From assembly GCA_905203555.1 (NCBI GenBank), contig CAJKWK010000025.1, forward strand, positions 1 through 35,192: a stretch of DNA of 35,192 nt, written 5' to 3'. Origin of the DNA: an uncultured Lachnospiraceae bacterium. Lineage in GTDB: Bacteria; Bacillota; Clostridia; Lachnospirales; Lachnospiraceae. Below the pieces are notes generated by a model. That model saw only the letters and a program-made list of their open reading frames with translations, ran no database searches and was not told the DNA's origin. The translations under genes were made by a program, and so were the position numbers. Below are positions 1 through 7,636 of the stretch, in pieces; the first letter of the stretch is position 1, and each line of letters starts with the position of its first letter.

Positions 1-53
1 TATAACCGAGGCGGTTGGTTTGAAGCTCTGTGGATAAAACTGCGGAAACTCAA

Positions 54-94
54 GAATTTATTTTCTTGATAAATTCTAAGAGAACGATTATAAT
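54..94 (+). promoter_or_regulatory. Sigma-A-type promoter with overlapping inverted repeat
   Basis: A TTGATA -35 (66-71) and a perfect TATAAT -10 (89-94) are separated by 17 bp and lie just upstream of the DUF1858 gene. An 8-bp inverted repeat (AGAATTTA near 53-60, TAAATTCT 70-77) overlaps the -35 box, so it may be an operator. The promoter is read directly from consensus; the operator role is inference. Confidence 0.7.
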
Positions 95-129
95 AAGGAA
101 CATGAATGATAACGAAGGAGGAATATAAA

Positions 130-339
130 ATGGCAGACATTACTAAGAATACAACAATTGGCGAACTGTTGGTCGTATTTCCTGAGTCAGCGCCAATCTT
201 AATGGAGATTGGAATGCATTGTCTTGGGTGCCCATCTTCTCAGGGAGAGACATTAGAAGAAGCAGCTTTTGTACATGGATTAGATCCGGAACTGCTTGTT
301 GAAAAGATTAATGCGGCAAAGAAAGCAATGGGAAAATAA
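130..339 (+). CDS. DUF1858 / TIGR03980 redox-disulfide domain protein
   Basis: This 69-residue cytosolic protein matches the DUF1858 family, specifically the subfamily described as the hybrid-cluster-protein-associated redox disulfide domain. The signature is visible as Cys31-Leu-Gly-Cys34 followed by PSSQGETLEEAA. In family members the CxxC pair is thought to be redox active; no precise reaction is established. ATG at 130 is chosen because an AAGGAGG ribosome site lies at about 115-121; an in-frame ATG at 106 would add eight residues but overlaps that site. It has its own promoter and terminator, so it is probably a single-gene unit. No hybrid-cluster protein gene is visible nearby. Confidence 0.88.
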   Translation: MADITKNTTIGELLVVFPESAPILMEIGMHCLGCPSSQGETLEEAAFVHGLDPELLVEKINAAKKAMGK

Positions 340-370
340 ATAGAAAATAAAAAGAAATCATTCAAACAGG

Positions 371-397
371 AAACCGTCTTGATTAAGGCGGTTTTTT
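371..397 (+). terminator. Intrinsic terminator after the DUF1858 gene
   Basis: A stem AAACCGTCTT / AAGGCGGTTT (one G-U pair) with a short GATT loop is followed by a run of T residues. It sits 31 bp after the DUF1858 stop codon. Confidence 0.85.
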
Positions 398-417
398 GTA
401 TGCCGTAAATGTGAAAA

Positions 418-1509
418 ATGCGCAAAAGGAAAGGAGGATCGCAGAAAAATTATTGGTTTAGGGAAAGGAAGGCATATGAAAAGGAAAAAATGGAAGATAA
501 TGTTTCACAAACAGGGACTTCTTCAAAAGCTGTGGAAACAGGCGGTATTTTATTTGGACAAGTAGGAAAAGATCAGATTCATTTTAACGAGAAAACATTA
601 TGGAATGGTGGACCAAGTAAGTCCAGATCAAACTATAATGGAGGAAATCGCAAAAATGCGGTTACGGAGCAGCAGTTAGAAGAAATCCGTCAAAGTGCAG
701 ACAATCATTCGAGTAGTGTTTTTCCACTGGGAACAGGCGGACTTAACAATGTCATGGGTGACGGAAACGGAATGGGAAATTATCAAGATTTTGGCGATCT
801 GTTTCTTGATTTTTCTCAAAGTGGTATGACCAATGAGAATGTTACAAATTATGTGAGAGATCTGGATATGCGTATAGCAATTTCTTCTTTGCACTATGAT
901 TATAAAGGGGTGCATTATGTCAGAGAGTATTTTGCAACGCATGAAGACGGAGTTATGGTAATTCATCTGACTGCATCGGAAAAAGGAAAACTGAGTTTTA
1001 CCGCTTCTGCAAAGTCTGCGGCCGGACTTACGACAACGGTTACTGCGGACAATGGAAGGATTACCTTATCCGGTCAGGTGAATGACAATCAGATGAAGTG
1101 CAGCCGATGCTGCTGAGAGAGGTGAAAGATACAACCGGTAATCCGGAGTCGTTGAATGCAGTCATTGCTCTTGCAGAAAGTGCAGACCGCAGCAGTGAAG
1201 ATTATGTGAATGCATCCGAGAATTTGAAAAATTCCTTTGAAGAATGAAGATTCTTCGGCAAGACAGCCGGTAGTTGACCGGATGGCAGCATTACAGGCAG
1301 ATAAAACTGCACTTCAGGAGAAATATGATGAGATAAGCGGGGTGAAACAAGGCAATGTCACTGATGAGTCATGGAAGGCGTTTTTGAATTTAAGGTCAGA
1401 AGCAGAAGTGGTTCTGAAAGATGAGAAGGCGACACCGGCACAGGTATCTTCTATATTAAAGAAATTGGAGGAATTTCAGTTTGAATATAAAGAACCAGCG
1501 GAGAAATAA
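418..1509 (+). pseudogene. Decayed GH95-type alpha-L-fucosidase with FIVAR tail
   Basis: Three broken reading frames make up the remnant of one secreted enzyme. From about 540 to 1097 the translation resembles the start of glycoside hydrolase family 95 (the N-terminal beta-sandwich, with an NEKTLWNGGP motif and later LSGQVNDNQMK). The similarity stops abruptly at DNQMK. Two further frames (about 1098-1247 and 1237-1509) read like the C-terminal FIVAR repeats of large surface enzymes (for example VTDESWKAFL...LRSEAEVVL). The catalytic region between them is missing, implying a large internal deletion plus frameshifts. A plausible original start is ATG 476 behind AGGAAGG; it reads a basic, signal-peptide-like start but is now out of frame with the GH95 part. 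The family assignment rests on remembered motifs. Confidence 0.72.
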
Positions 1510-1534
1510 TTAAAAAAGAAATAAAAAAGTGATA

Positions 1535-1582
1535 AAAAATGAATGGCGCAATAGCATATTAGCTTTTGCGCCATTCATTTTT
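1535..1582. terminator. Bidirectional terminator between the GH95 remnant and mecA
   Basis: A perfect 17-bp stem (1535-1551 with 1566-1582) and a 14-nt loop has A residues on the left and T residues on the right, so it can terminate transcription on either strand. It lies between converging genes. Confidence 0.9.
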
Positions 1583-1599
1583 ACAATGCGTGTATAAAA

Positions 1600-1620
1600 T
1601 TATCCACATTGTGTGAATAA
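1600..1620. promoter_or_regulatory. Inverted pair of DnaA-box-like 9-mers
   Basis: TTATCCACA (1600-1608) and TGTGAATAA (1612-1620, which is TTATTCACA on the other strand) face each other across 3 bp. Both fit the TTATNCACA DnaA-box consensus. Another perfect box (TGTGGATAA) is at 29-37. No origin genes are present, so function is unproven. Confidence 0.35.
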
Positions 1621-1633
1621 CCTGGATAATCGG

Positions 1634-2350
1634 TTAAATACCGGCAAGTTTCTGTACAGAATCTGTTGCGATGACAATCTCACAATGCTCTTCCAGAAAG
1701 GCAAGGGCAGAAGCGGATGCCTTTTCAGGGTTCCCGTATTCGGAGAGCATATTGCAGACTTTATTGAATTCATCTGCGCTGTCTTCTGATGGAGAAAGTG
1801 CCAGAATATACAGGTCAGATTCGTTGTCCAGATACAGTGTATTTGCTCCATGATAGACCGGGGCAATCAAGTGTGAAGCCTGAATGACGCGGTCGATGTG
1901 CGAAAAGGAAAAAAGCCTGATCGGAAAACTGTTCTGCTTTGGTGGTTCGGGCTGTGAAGTGCCCGCTGCCGCTTCCTTTACTTTATTTAAAAGATCCAAA
2001 ACTTCTTCAGCTCCTTCTAATTTGCTGAGGGGTTCCGGTACTTTGCTTTCTGTATCCGATGCCGGATTCGTAAAGCGTGAAAAACGGGTATCCAGTTCTT
2101 CCGGATCTTCTACCTTTGTAATAATTAAAACGATGGAATCAGCCGAAGAAGGAATGGCTTCAATCATCAGTGGAATATCGTCAGCTTCAAAACCAAAATC
2201 AAAAGATGCCTGCTGCATCATATCTCGAAACAGAGATTTGGCCTTTTCAGTACCATAAGCAAGTTCACTGAGCTTTAAATGGCGTGCTGCCAGATCAGCA
2301 TGTGTCAACGTACAACGAATCTGATTTTCATTTAGTTTTTCAATTTTCAT
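1634..2350 (-). CDS. mecA: MecA-family adaptor protein for ClpC
   Basis: MecA proteins deliver substrates (such as competence regulators in Bacillus) to the ClpC/ClpP protease. The 238-residue protein starts with the family N-terminus, MKIEKLNENQIRCTL, and continues with KSLFRDMMQQASFDFGF and VLIITKVEDPEELDTRF. Residues 1-90 form the substrate-binding half, about 91-135 a charged linker, and about 136-235 the C-terminal half that in the family contacts ClpC. Length is typical. ATG at 2350 is supported by an AAGGATG ribosome site. It has its own minus-strand promoter and shares the bidirectional terminator, so it looks monocistronic. ClpC is not in the window. Confidence is high for the family; the substrates are unknown. 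Confidence 0.93.
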   Translation of the reverse strand: MKIEKLNENQIRCTLTHADLAARHLKLSELAYGTEKAKSLFRDMMQQASFDFGFEADDIPLMIEAIPSSADSIVLIITKVEDPEELDTRFSRFTNPASDTESKVPEPLSKLEGAEEVLDLLNKVKEAAAGTSQPEPPKQNSFPIRLFSFSHIDRVIQASHLIAPVYHGANTLYLDNESDLYILALSPSEDSADEFNKVCNMLSEYGNPEKASASALAFLEEHCEIVIATDSVQKLAGI

Positions 2351-2376
2351 ATAATCACATCCTTACTCATTGACAT

Positions 2377-2404
2377 TGTGAGAATCTTGTGGAAAACTCT
2401 CACA
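2377..2404 (-). promoter_or_regulatory. Inverted repeat in the mecA leader
   Basis: TGTGAGA (2377-2383) and TCTCACA (2398-2404) are perfect 7-bp inverted arms separated by 14 bp. They lie between the mecA promoter and start codon, so they could form an mRNA hairpin or a repressor site. Role is inferred. Confidence 0.4.
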
Positions 2405-2427
2405 TGAAAAAATAATTATTCTATATT

Positions 2428-2456
2428 AGTATAAACAAAAAGCTCTCATATGTAAA
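2428..2456 (-). promoter_or_regulatory. mecA promoter
   Basis: On the minus strand TTTACA (plus-strand 2451-2456) is followed after exactly 17 bp by TATACT (plus-strand 2428-2433). Transcription would run toward mecA with a leader of roughly 70 nt. Confidence 0.7.
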
Positions 2457-2865
2457 GAAAAATAGAAAGAACACAAAAAGTTACCAACAAATTCACATTG
2501 GTTATCAACAAAAAACACATTGAAAAAGAAGAAAAAGTCTGCTTATAATGCAGGTACAGAAGGTAGTATTTCCGGATAAATAAATTTTATGAAAAGGGAG
2601 GATAGAGAGCATTTTATTTCATTATACAAATCAGAAAATCTTAGAACCATTTCTGAAAGAAATCATGGATTCGAAATTCCGAGATCAGGAATCATTCAAT
2701 TTAAGAGAACGTAATTAAAATTAAGAGAACGAACAAGAGAAAATTACTGCCAGGTTCGTACTATCTTTCTGGCTGCATGGAAAGCAGTATGTCACGAAAA
2801 CCTCCATTGGTCTGTTTGATGCGGCGATTATATTTATCAGAACCTGCAGGAAAGGAGCGGAATAT

Positions 2866-3099
2866 ATGAAGATGGAAAAGTCGGGTTACGAGAAGATGTA
2901 TGCCGAACTGGAAGAATACGAGAAGAACGGTGTCTGTATTTTAATGGACGGAAACAGCGCAAGCCCGATGCAGGTTGTAAAGGCACACATGGCAAGGGAA
3001 AATGTGGATTATATGCGGGATTATGAGATTGATTCGGAAGGGCATATAGAATCACTTTCTTTTATTAATATTAACAGGAGGAGACGCAAGAATTATTAG
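2866..3099 (+). CDS. Small hypothetical protein
   Basis: This 77-residue, acidic, soluble protein has no signal peptide or membrane segment. I do not recognise its family with confidence. Features are a helical, Glu/Tyr-rich start (YEKMYAELEEYEKNG), a middle reading CILMDGNSASPMQVV, and a basic end (NRRRRKNY). ATG 2866 is chosen because AAGGAG lies at about 2851-2856; ATG 2872 is also possible. The same frame stays open upstream to 2725 with protein-like composition (LHGKQYVTKTSIGLFDAA), but no start codon exists there, so the gene may be the intact end of a longer ancestral protein. No function is proposed. Confidence 0.6.
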   Translation: MKMEKSGYEKMYAELEEYEKNGVCILMDGNSASPMQVVKAHMARENVDYMRDYEIDSEGHIESLSFININRRRRKNY

Positions 3100-3190
3100 C
3101 TGCAGATACCCCTTTATGCAGAAGGTCAGACAATGTTAAAAAGAAATGCTTTTAGATGTGGTAAAAACTCGTCAATTTGGCAAAATAATA

Positions 3191-3218
3191 ATGACGGATA
3201 AGAAAAATATGATATAAT
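3191..3218 (+). promoter_or_regulatory. Candidate promoter for the GH18 gene
   Basis: An extended -10 (TGATATAAT; TATAAT at 3213-3218) sits 16 bp after a weak -35 (ATGACG, 3191-3196), about 20 bp ahead of the AGGAGGTG ribosome site of the GH18 gene. Confidence 0.6.
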
Positions 3219-3240
3219 AAGGTCTAATAGGAGGTGCGGC

Positions 3241-5268
3241 ATGGACGAAAGAGAAAAGAGAGGTCCAGTGGTCTCTAATCAGAGAAGCAGGCAGCAGGGT
3301 ATGAACAGACGCCCAGGCAGCAGCGCCAATAGACCAGACAGTTCAGGATCAGGAAGTTATCAGAATACAAGATATGCGGCGGAAGAGCAGCCGACAAGGC
3401 GGAGAACCGGAGGACAGAGGACGAACGCAGCGAGACAGCGTACAAATCCGAATGGCCAGCGGGTCAATCCAAATGAAAAGCGGAGAAGGAATCATCGAGC
3501 TAGAAGAAGAAAGCGGAACAGAACACTGTTGCTGTTGATTGTTCTTTTATTGATAATCGGAGCCGTCGGAGCATTTGCAGTATGGAAAAAATACGGTCCG
3601 TCAAAAGAGAAAGCGGATTTGGAACAATATTATGGGCTGACAAGTGAGGACGATCTGGCAGTGATTGTCAATAACCGGGTGATCAAGAATGATGAATCCG
3701 GAGTGCCGGCAGGAAAGCTGATCGATGGTGAGGCTTATATTGAGTATTCCGTAGTGAGAAAGCTGATCAATTCAAGATTTTACTGGGATCCGAATGAAAG
3801 TGTAATGCTTTACACACTGCCAAATGGCAATGTTTCTGTCACAGTTGGAAGCAGTGATTACACAGAAATCAGTGAAAAGAAAAGTGAGGATTATACAATT
3901 CTGAAGACAGAGGGCAGAACCGCATATATCGCGCTGCCATTTATTCAGAAGTATACCAATATGGATTACAGCGTATATGATAATCCGGACAGAGCGGCAA
4001 TTACCAGTTCCTTTGGAGCAATACAGACAGCGACGCTGAAACGCGATACAGAAGTACGTTTCCAGGGCGGGGTGAAAAGCCCGATTCTGACAGAAGTTAA
4101 AAAGTCGGATAAGGTGACTGTACTGGAAGATGAAGATGGCTGGAAAAAGGTTGCTACAGCAGATGGATTTATCGGGTATGTGAAGACGAATACACTTCGC
4201 AAGGTGAAAGCGGAAACAATTTCCAGAGAGTTCGCAGAACCGGATTACAGCAATATGTCTGTAAATGGAAAGATTAATATGGCATGGCACAATGTGGAAA
4301 ATGATGTTGCAAATAGTTATGTGTTGGAGACAATTGCAGGTACAAAAGGTCTGACAACGATTGCGCCTACATGGTTTTCTATTGCGGATACAAAGGGTAA
4401 TCTGACTTCGATCGCAAGTTCGGAATATGTGAATTATGCACATCAGTCCAATCTGGATGTTTGGGCAGTGTTGAGAGATTTTCATGGCGGAATCAGTTCT
4501 TATGATGAGACTTACGAAGTGCTTAGTTATACATCAAGACGAGAGAATCTGATCAATCAGACGATTGCTGCGGCACTGCAGTCTGGAGTAGATGGAATCA
4601 ATCTGGATTTTGAATTGATTTCGCTGGAGTGCGGAGAGCATTATATTCAGTTTGTACGAGAATTGAGTGTGAAGTGCCGACAGAATGGATTGGTATTTTC
4701 CATTGATAATTATGTTCCGCAGCCTTATAACGAACATTACAATTTAGCAGAACAGGGAGTTATGGCGGACTATGTATTCCTTATGGCATACGATGAACAC
4801 GTGGACGGCTCCTATGAAGCGGGTTCTGTTGCATCCTATGGCTATGTGGAAGATGGAATTCAGAATGCCTTGAAACTGGTTCCGGCAGAGAAACTGGTTG
4901 TAGGAATTCCGTTCTATACAAGACTTTGGTTTGAAACTCCGAAGACCGAAGCCGAGTTAGCAGAACAACAGGGAACGGAAGCAGCGGAATATCCGAATAA
5001 GGTCAGCAGTACGGCAATGGGTATGGATGCGGCAGAGGAAACTCTTCAGACGGTAGGAGTACAGGCTGAATGGGATGAGAATGCAAAGCAGAATTATGCA
5101 CAGTGGGAAGCTGATGGCGGAGTATATAAGATATGGCTGGAGGATATGACCTCTCTGGAAGAAAAGTTAAAGCTGATTAAGAGCAATCAATTAGCCGGTG
5201 TTGCAGAATGGAAACTTGGCTGGGAGAATTCTTCTGTTTGGGATTTGATTCTTCAGTATGTAAATTAA
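3241..5268 (+). CDS. Membrane-anchored SH3-GH18 cell-wall glycosidase
   Basis: This 675-residue protein has a long, basic, disordered cytoplasmic N-terminus (1-94, rich in Arg/Asn/Gln), one transmembrane segment (about 95-114), a copper-amine-oxidase-N-like domain (about 140-250), an SH3 domain (about 263-321) and a GH18 barrel (about 340-675). The GH18 catalytic motif DxxDxDxE is intact as DGINLDFE at 451-458, with Glu458 the expected acid/base. Such proteins usually act on peptidoglycan or related N-acetylglucosamine polymers outside the membrane; some relatives act in spore cortex lysis. The start is fixed by AGGAGGTG just upstream. It precedes cwlD, another wall hydrolase, separated by a strong hairpin. 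The actual substrate is not determined. Confidence 0.88.
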   Translation: MDEREKRGPVVSNQRSRQQGMNRRPGSSANRPDSSGSGSYQNTRYAAEEQPTRRRTGGQRTNAARQRTNPNGQRVNPNEKRRRNHRARRRKRNRTLLLLIVLLLIIGAVGAFAVWKKYGPSKEKADLEQYYGLTSEDDLAVIVNNRVIKNDESGVPAGKLIDGEAYIEYSVVRKLINSRFYWDPNESVMLYTLPNGNVSVTVGSSDYTEISEKKSEDYTILKTEGRTAYIALPFIQKYTNMDYSVYDNPDRAAITSSFGAIQTATLKRDTEVRFQGGVKSPILTEVKKSDKVTVLEDEDGWKKVATADGFIGYVKTNTLRKVKAETISREFAEPDYSNMSVNGKINMAWHNVENDVANSYVLETIAGTKGLTTIAPTWFSIADTKGNLTSIASSEYVNYAHQSNLDVWAVLRDFHGGISSYDETYEVLSYTSRRENLINQTIAAALQSGVDGINLDFELISLECGEHYIQFVRELSVKCRQNGLVFSIDNYVPQPYNEHYNLAEQGVMADYVFLMAYDEHVDGSYEAGSVASYGYVEDGIQNALKLVPAEKLVVGIPFYTRLWFETPKTEAELAEQQGTEAAEYPNKVSSTAMGMDAAEETLQTVGVQAEWDENAKQNYAQWEADGGVYKIWLEDMTSLEEKLKLIKSNQLAGVAEWKLGWENSSVWDLILQYVN

Positions 5269-5285
5269 TAGAAATTAGGAAGAAG

Positions 5286-5339
5286 ACATCTCTTTTTTGC
5301 ATATATATGAAGTATATATGGGAAAGGAGATGTTTTTTT
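5286..5339 (+). terminator. Long hairpin and U-tract that contains the cwlD ribosome site
   Basis: The arms 5286-5307 and 5313-5333 pair over about 21 bp (one bulged G at 5299, three or four G-U pairs) around a 5-nt loop, followed directly by a run of seven T. This is the form of an intrinsic terminator. The 3' arm contains AAAGGAG (5323-5329), the only good ribosome site for cwlD, and the TTG start (5338) lies at the end of the T run. Confidence 0.85.
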
Positions 5340-6039
5340 GAGGAAAAAAATCGGGATTGTTTTTATGCTGCTGCTTTTGATTGGTGTTGCAGCAGTGAGC
5401 CAGACCGCAGGAGAACGTTTGAGGCGACGGGTGCAGGGAGAAGATGTAATGACCGCAGGAGATGTGGAGAAAACAGTAATTGTTGTCGATAGTGGTCATG
5501 GAGGAAGTGACCCTGGGAAAATAGGGGTGAATCAGAAAGAAGAGAAAGATATTAATTTACAAATTGCGCAAAAAGTTCAAAAGAAGTTGAAAGAGCAGAA
5601 GATTGATGTTGTTATGACGAGGGAGAATGAGGATGGTCTGGGAGATTCTAAGGTGGAAGATCTGAAAGCACGCGTTGAATTGATCAATCAGAGTCAGCCT
5701 GCGCTCGCGATTAGTATTCATCAGAACAGCTATCCAGAGGAAAGTATTCATGGAGCGCAGGTGTTTTACTATACACATTCCAAAGAAGGGGAGGAGGCAG
5801 CAAAATTGCTGCAGCAGACACTTTTGGAAGTGGATCCTGAAAACCATCGTCAGGCGAAAGCGAACGATACATATTATATGCTGAAGAAAACGGAACGTCC
5901 GCTTGTGATTATTGAGTGTGGTTTCTTGAGTAATCAGAAAGAGGCAGAATTACTTGGCGATGATGCTTATCAGGAGAAGATTGCGGCAGCGATTGTAAAA
6001 GGGGTTACGGAGTATTTAAAAAGGAGTGTTTTTTTATAA
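5338..6039 (+). CDS. cwlD: N-acetylmuramoyl-L-alanine amidase, CwlD-like
   Basis: Amidase_3 family enzymes are zinc hydrolases that cut the bond between N-acetylmuramic acid and L-alanine; CwlD of Bacillus acts in forming muramic-delta-lactam in the spore cortex. The 233-residue length is close to CwlD. A hydrophobic signal segment covers residues 6-20. Zinc ligands are visible as His54 (SGHGGSDPG), Glu69 (EEKDINL) and His128 (SIHQNS), and the catalytic Glu193 lies in IIECGFLSN. The stretch NHRQAKANDTYYMLKK is typical of CwlD. The start is TTG 5338, preceded by AAAGGAG inside a terminator hairpin. The next gene follows after 22 bp. Confidence 0.88.
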   Translation: MRKKIGIVFMLLLLIGVAAVSQTAGERLRRRVQGEDVMTAGDVEKTVIVVDSGHGGSDPGKIGVNQKEEKDINLQIAQKVQKKLKEQKIDVVMTRENEDGLGDSKVEDLKARVELINQSQPALAISIHQNSYPEESIHGAQVFYYTHSKEGEEAAKLLQQTLLEVDPENHRQAKANDTYYMLKKTERPLVIIECGFLSNQKEAELLGDDAYQEKIAAAIVKGVTEYLKRSVFL

Positions 6040-6045
6040 AAAAAA

Positions 6046-6054
6046 TGATATAAT
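6046..6054 (+). promoter_or_regulatory. Extended -10 element ahead of the Sua5 gene
   Basis: TGATATAAT matches the TGnTATAAT extended -10 consensus but no good -35 is seen. It would start transcription at or next to ATG 6062, producing an almost leaderless mRNA. This is a sequence match only. Confidence 0.4.
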
Positions 6055-6061
6055 GGGAACC

Positions 6062-7591
6062 ATGAAGACGATAATTAGAAAAACAGATGAAGTGAATATG
6101 GATATACAGGCGATTGAAGAAGCCGGCGATTTGTTAAAGAAGGGCGGACTTGTGGCATTTCCGACAGAGACAGTCTATGGATTGGGGGCAGATGCACTGA
6201 ATGAGGCTGCTGCGGAGAAGACGTATGCTGCAAAGGGAAGACCTTCAGATAATCCGTTGATCGTGCACATTGCGGATCTGGATGCATTGGCACGGATTAC
6301 AGAGCATGTTCCGGCAGTGGCGATTCAGGTGGCTGAGAAGTTTTGGCCGGGGCCGTTGACGATGATTTTTGATAAAAGCGAAGCAGTTCCGTATGGTACG
6401 ACAGGAGGTTTGGATACAGTAGCTGTGCGGATGCCGAGCAATCGGATCGCAAGAGAATTGATTCGTGCAGCAGGCGGGTATGTATCAGCACCAAGTGCCA
6501 ATACATCCGGACGGCCGAGTCCTACGACAGCAGAGCATGTTCGGGAAGATCTGGATGGAAAGATTGAGATGATCTTAGACGGCGGAAGTGTGGATATCGG
6601 ACTGGAGTCTACGATTTTGGATATGACAGTAACTCCGCCTATGATTCTTCGACCGGGAGCGATTACGGTGGAGATGCTGGAACCGGTCATCGGAGATGTG
6701 AGCATTGATGAGACGATTTTGGGAAATGAAAGCAATCAGGCGCCGAAGGCTCCTGGAATGAAGTATCGACATTATGCACCAAAAGCGAAGTTGATGATTG
6801 TGGAAGGGAATATCCAAGAAGAAGTTCTGGCGATCCGTCAGCTTTGTTATGCGTCTGTGCGAAAAGGAAAGAAAGTTGGAATCATAGCAACGAATGAGAC
6901 TCTTTGTTATTATAAAAATGGCGTGATTAAGAATATTGGTTCACGTGAAAATGAGAAGTCGATCGCAAGAAATCTTTATGCTGTTCTGAGAGAGTTTGAT
7001 GCAGAAGAGGTTGATATTATTTATAGTGAATCCTTTGCGGTCAGCGGAATCGGGAATGCTATTATGAACCGGTTGGAAAAGGCTGCCGGACATTTGCGGA
7101 TTTCGGCTGCGGAGGTGACGCGGCGCCAGAGATACAGCCGGATTGTGTTTGTCAGCGATACGGACACATGCAGAGGACCTATGGCTGCAGAGTTACTTCG
7201 TCAGAAGGAGCTCGTTCAGGAGTATGTGATTGATTCGAGAGGAATGGTGGTACTTTTCCCGGAACCGGTCAATCAGAAGGCAGAGGCAATTATGAAGAGC
7301 GCGCAGATGACTATGGCGGATCATACATCCGTCGGGTTTTCTGAGGCAGAGATTGATGAGAAGATTTTGTTGTTGACGATGAATGAAAGTCAGAAAAGGA
7401 AGATTCTTGCAGAATACGGAGATGAGGTCAATGTGTATACACTGACAGAGTATGTAGGGGATAACGGAGAAATATTGAATCCTTATGGGAAACCGTTAAG
7501 CTCTTATGCAGAGTGCATGGAAAAAGTGTCGGAGTTAATTGAAAAGTTGACTGAGAAATTAAATTCATTTGCAGAAACAGCAGATGATTGA
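6062..7591 (+). CDS. Threonylcarbamoyl-AMP synthase fused to an inactive-looking LMW phosphatase domain
   Basis: Residues 1-350 form a complete Sua5/YwlC protein, which makes threonylcarbamoyl-AMP for the t6A modification of tRNA. Seen are GGLVAFPTETVYGLGADA, KGRPSDNPLIVHI and, in the C-terminal Sua5 domain, APGMKYRHYAPKAKL. Residues about 355-500 resemble low-molecular-weight protein phosphatases such as YwlE, whose gene lies near ywlC in Bacillus. The P-loop CX5R reads SDTDTCR: the nucleophile Cys is Ser365 while Arg371 remains. The general-acid Asp of the DPFG motif is Asn473 (NPYG). The fused domain is therefore predicted non-catalytic. ATG 6062 is preferred by family N-terminus, although its ribosome site is weak; GTG 6026 and ATG 6053 are alternatives. 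Confidence 0.87.
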   Translation: MKTIIRKTDEVNMDIQAIEEAGDLLKKGGLVAFPTETVYGLGADALNEAAAEKTYAAKGRPSDNPLIVHIADLDALARITEHVPAVAIQVAEKFWPGPLTMIFDKSEAVPYGTTGGLDTVAVRMPSNRIARELIRAAGGYVSAPSANTSGRPSPTTAEHVREDLDGKIEMILDGGSVDIGLESTILDMTVTPPMILRPGAITVEMLEPVIGDVSIDETILGNESNQAPKAPGMKYRHYAPKAKLMIVEGNIQEEVLAIRQLCYASVRKGKKVGIIATNETLCYYKNGVIKNIGSRENEKSIARNLYAVLREFDAEEVDIIYSESFAVSGIGNAIMNRLEKAAGHLRISAAEVTRRQRYSRIVFVSDTDTCRGPMAAELLRQKELVQEYVIDSRGMVVLFPEPVNQKAEAIMKSAQMTMADHTSVGFSEAEIDEKILLLTMNESQKRKILAEYGDEVNVYTLTEYVGDNGEILNPYGKPLSSYAECMEKVSELIEKLTEKLNSFAETADD

Positions 7592-7636
7592 GAAAAATGT
7601 TGGACGAAGGAGTCTGGACAGAGAGGAAGGTACGTT

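Larger units (their letters stand above)
2351..2865. other. 515-bp region without an intact gene
   Basis: The left part holds the mecA leader and promoter. From about 2611 to 2715 a frame without a start codon reads protein-like sequence (ILFHYTNQKILEPFLKEIMD and onward) and ends at TAA 2716. A 20-bp-spaced direct repeat TTAAGAGAACG (2701 and 2721) follows; removing one 20-bp unit would shift the frame into further protein-like sequence. From 2725 the frame of the next gene is open up to its start. This looks like a decayed small gene of unknown family. Confidence 0.4.

Noticed and set aside
61..110. A Fur or PerR box at the first promoter
   Set aside because: Partial likeness to an alternating GATAAT pattern, but too many mismatches; the inverted repeat does not match the family consensus.
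3772..4485. A 237-residue minus-strand frame inside the GH18 gene
   Set aside because: It is Cys/His/Ile-rich in a way typical of the reverse frame of a GH18 gene and has no ribosome site or plausible family; the plus strand is clearly the coding one.
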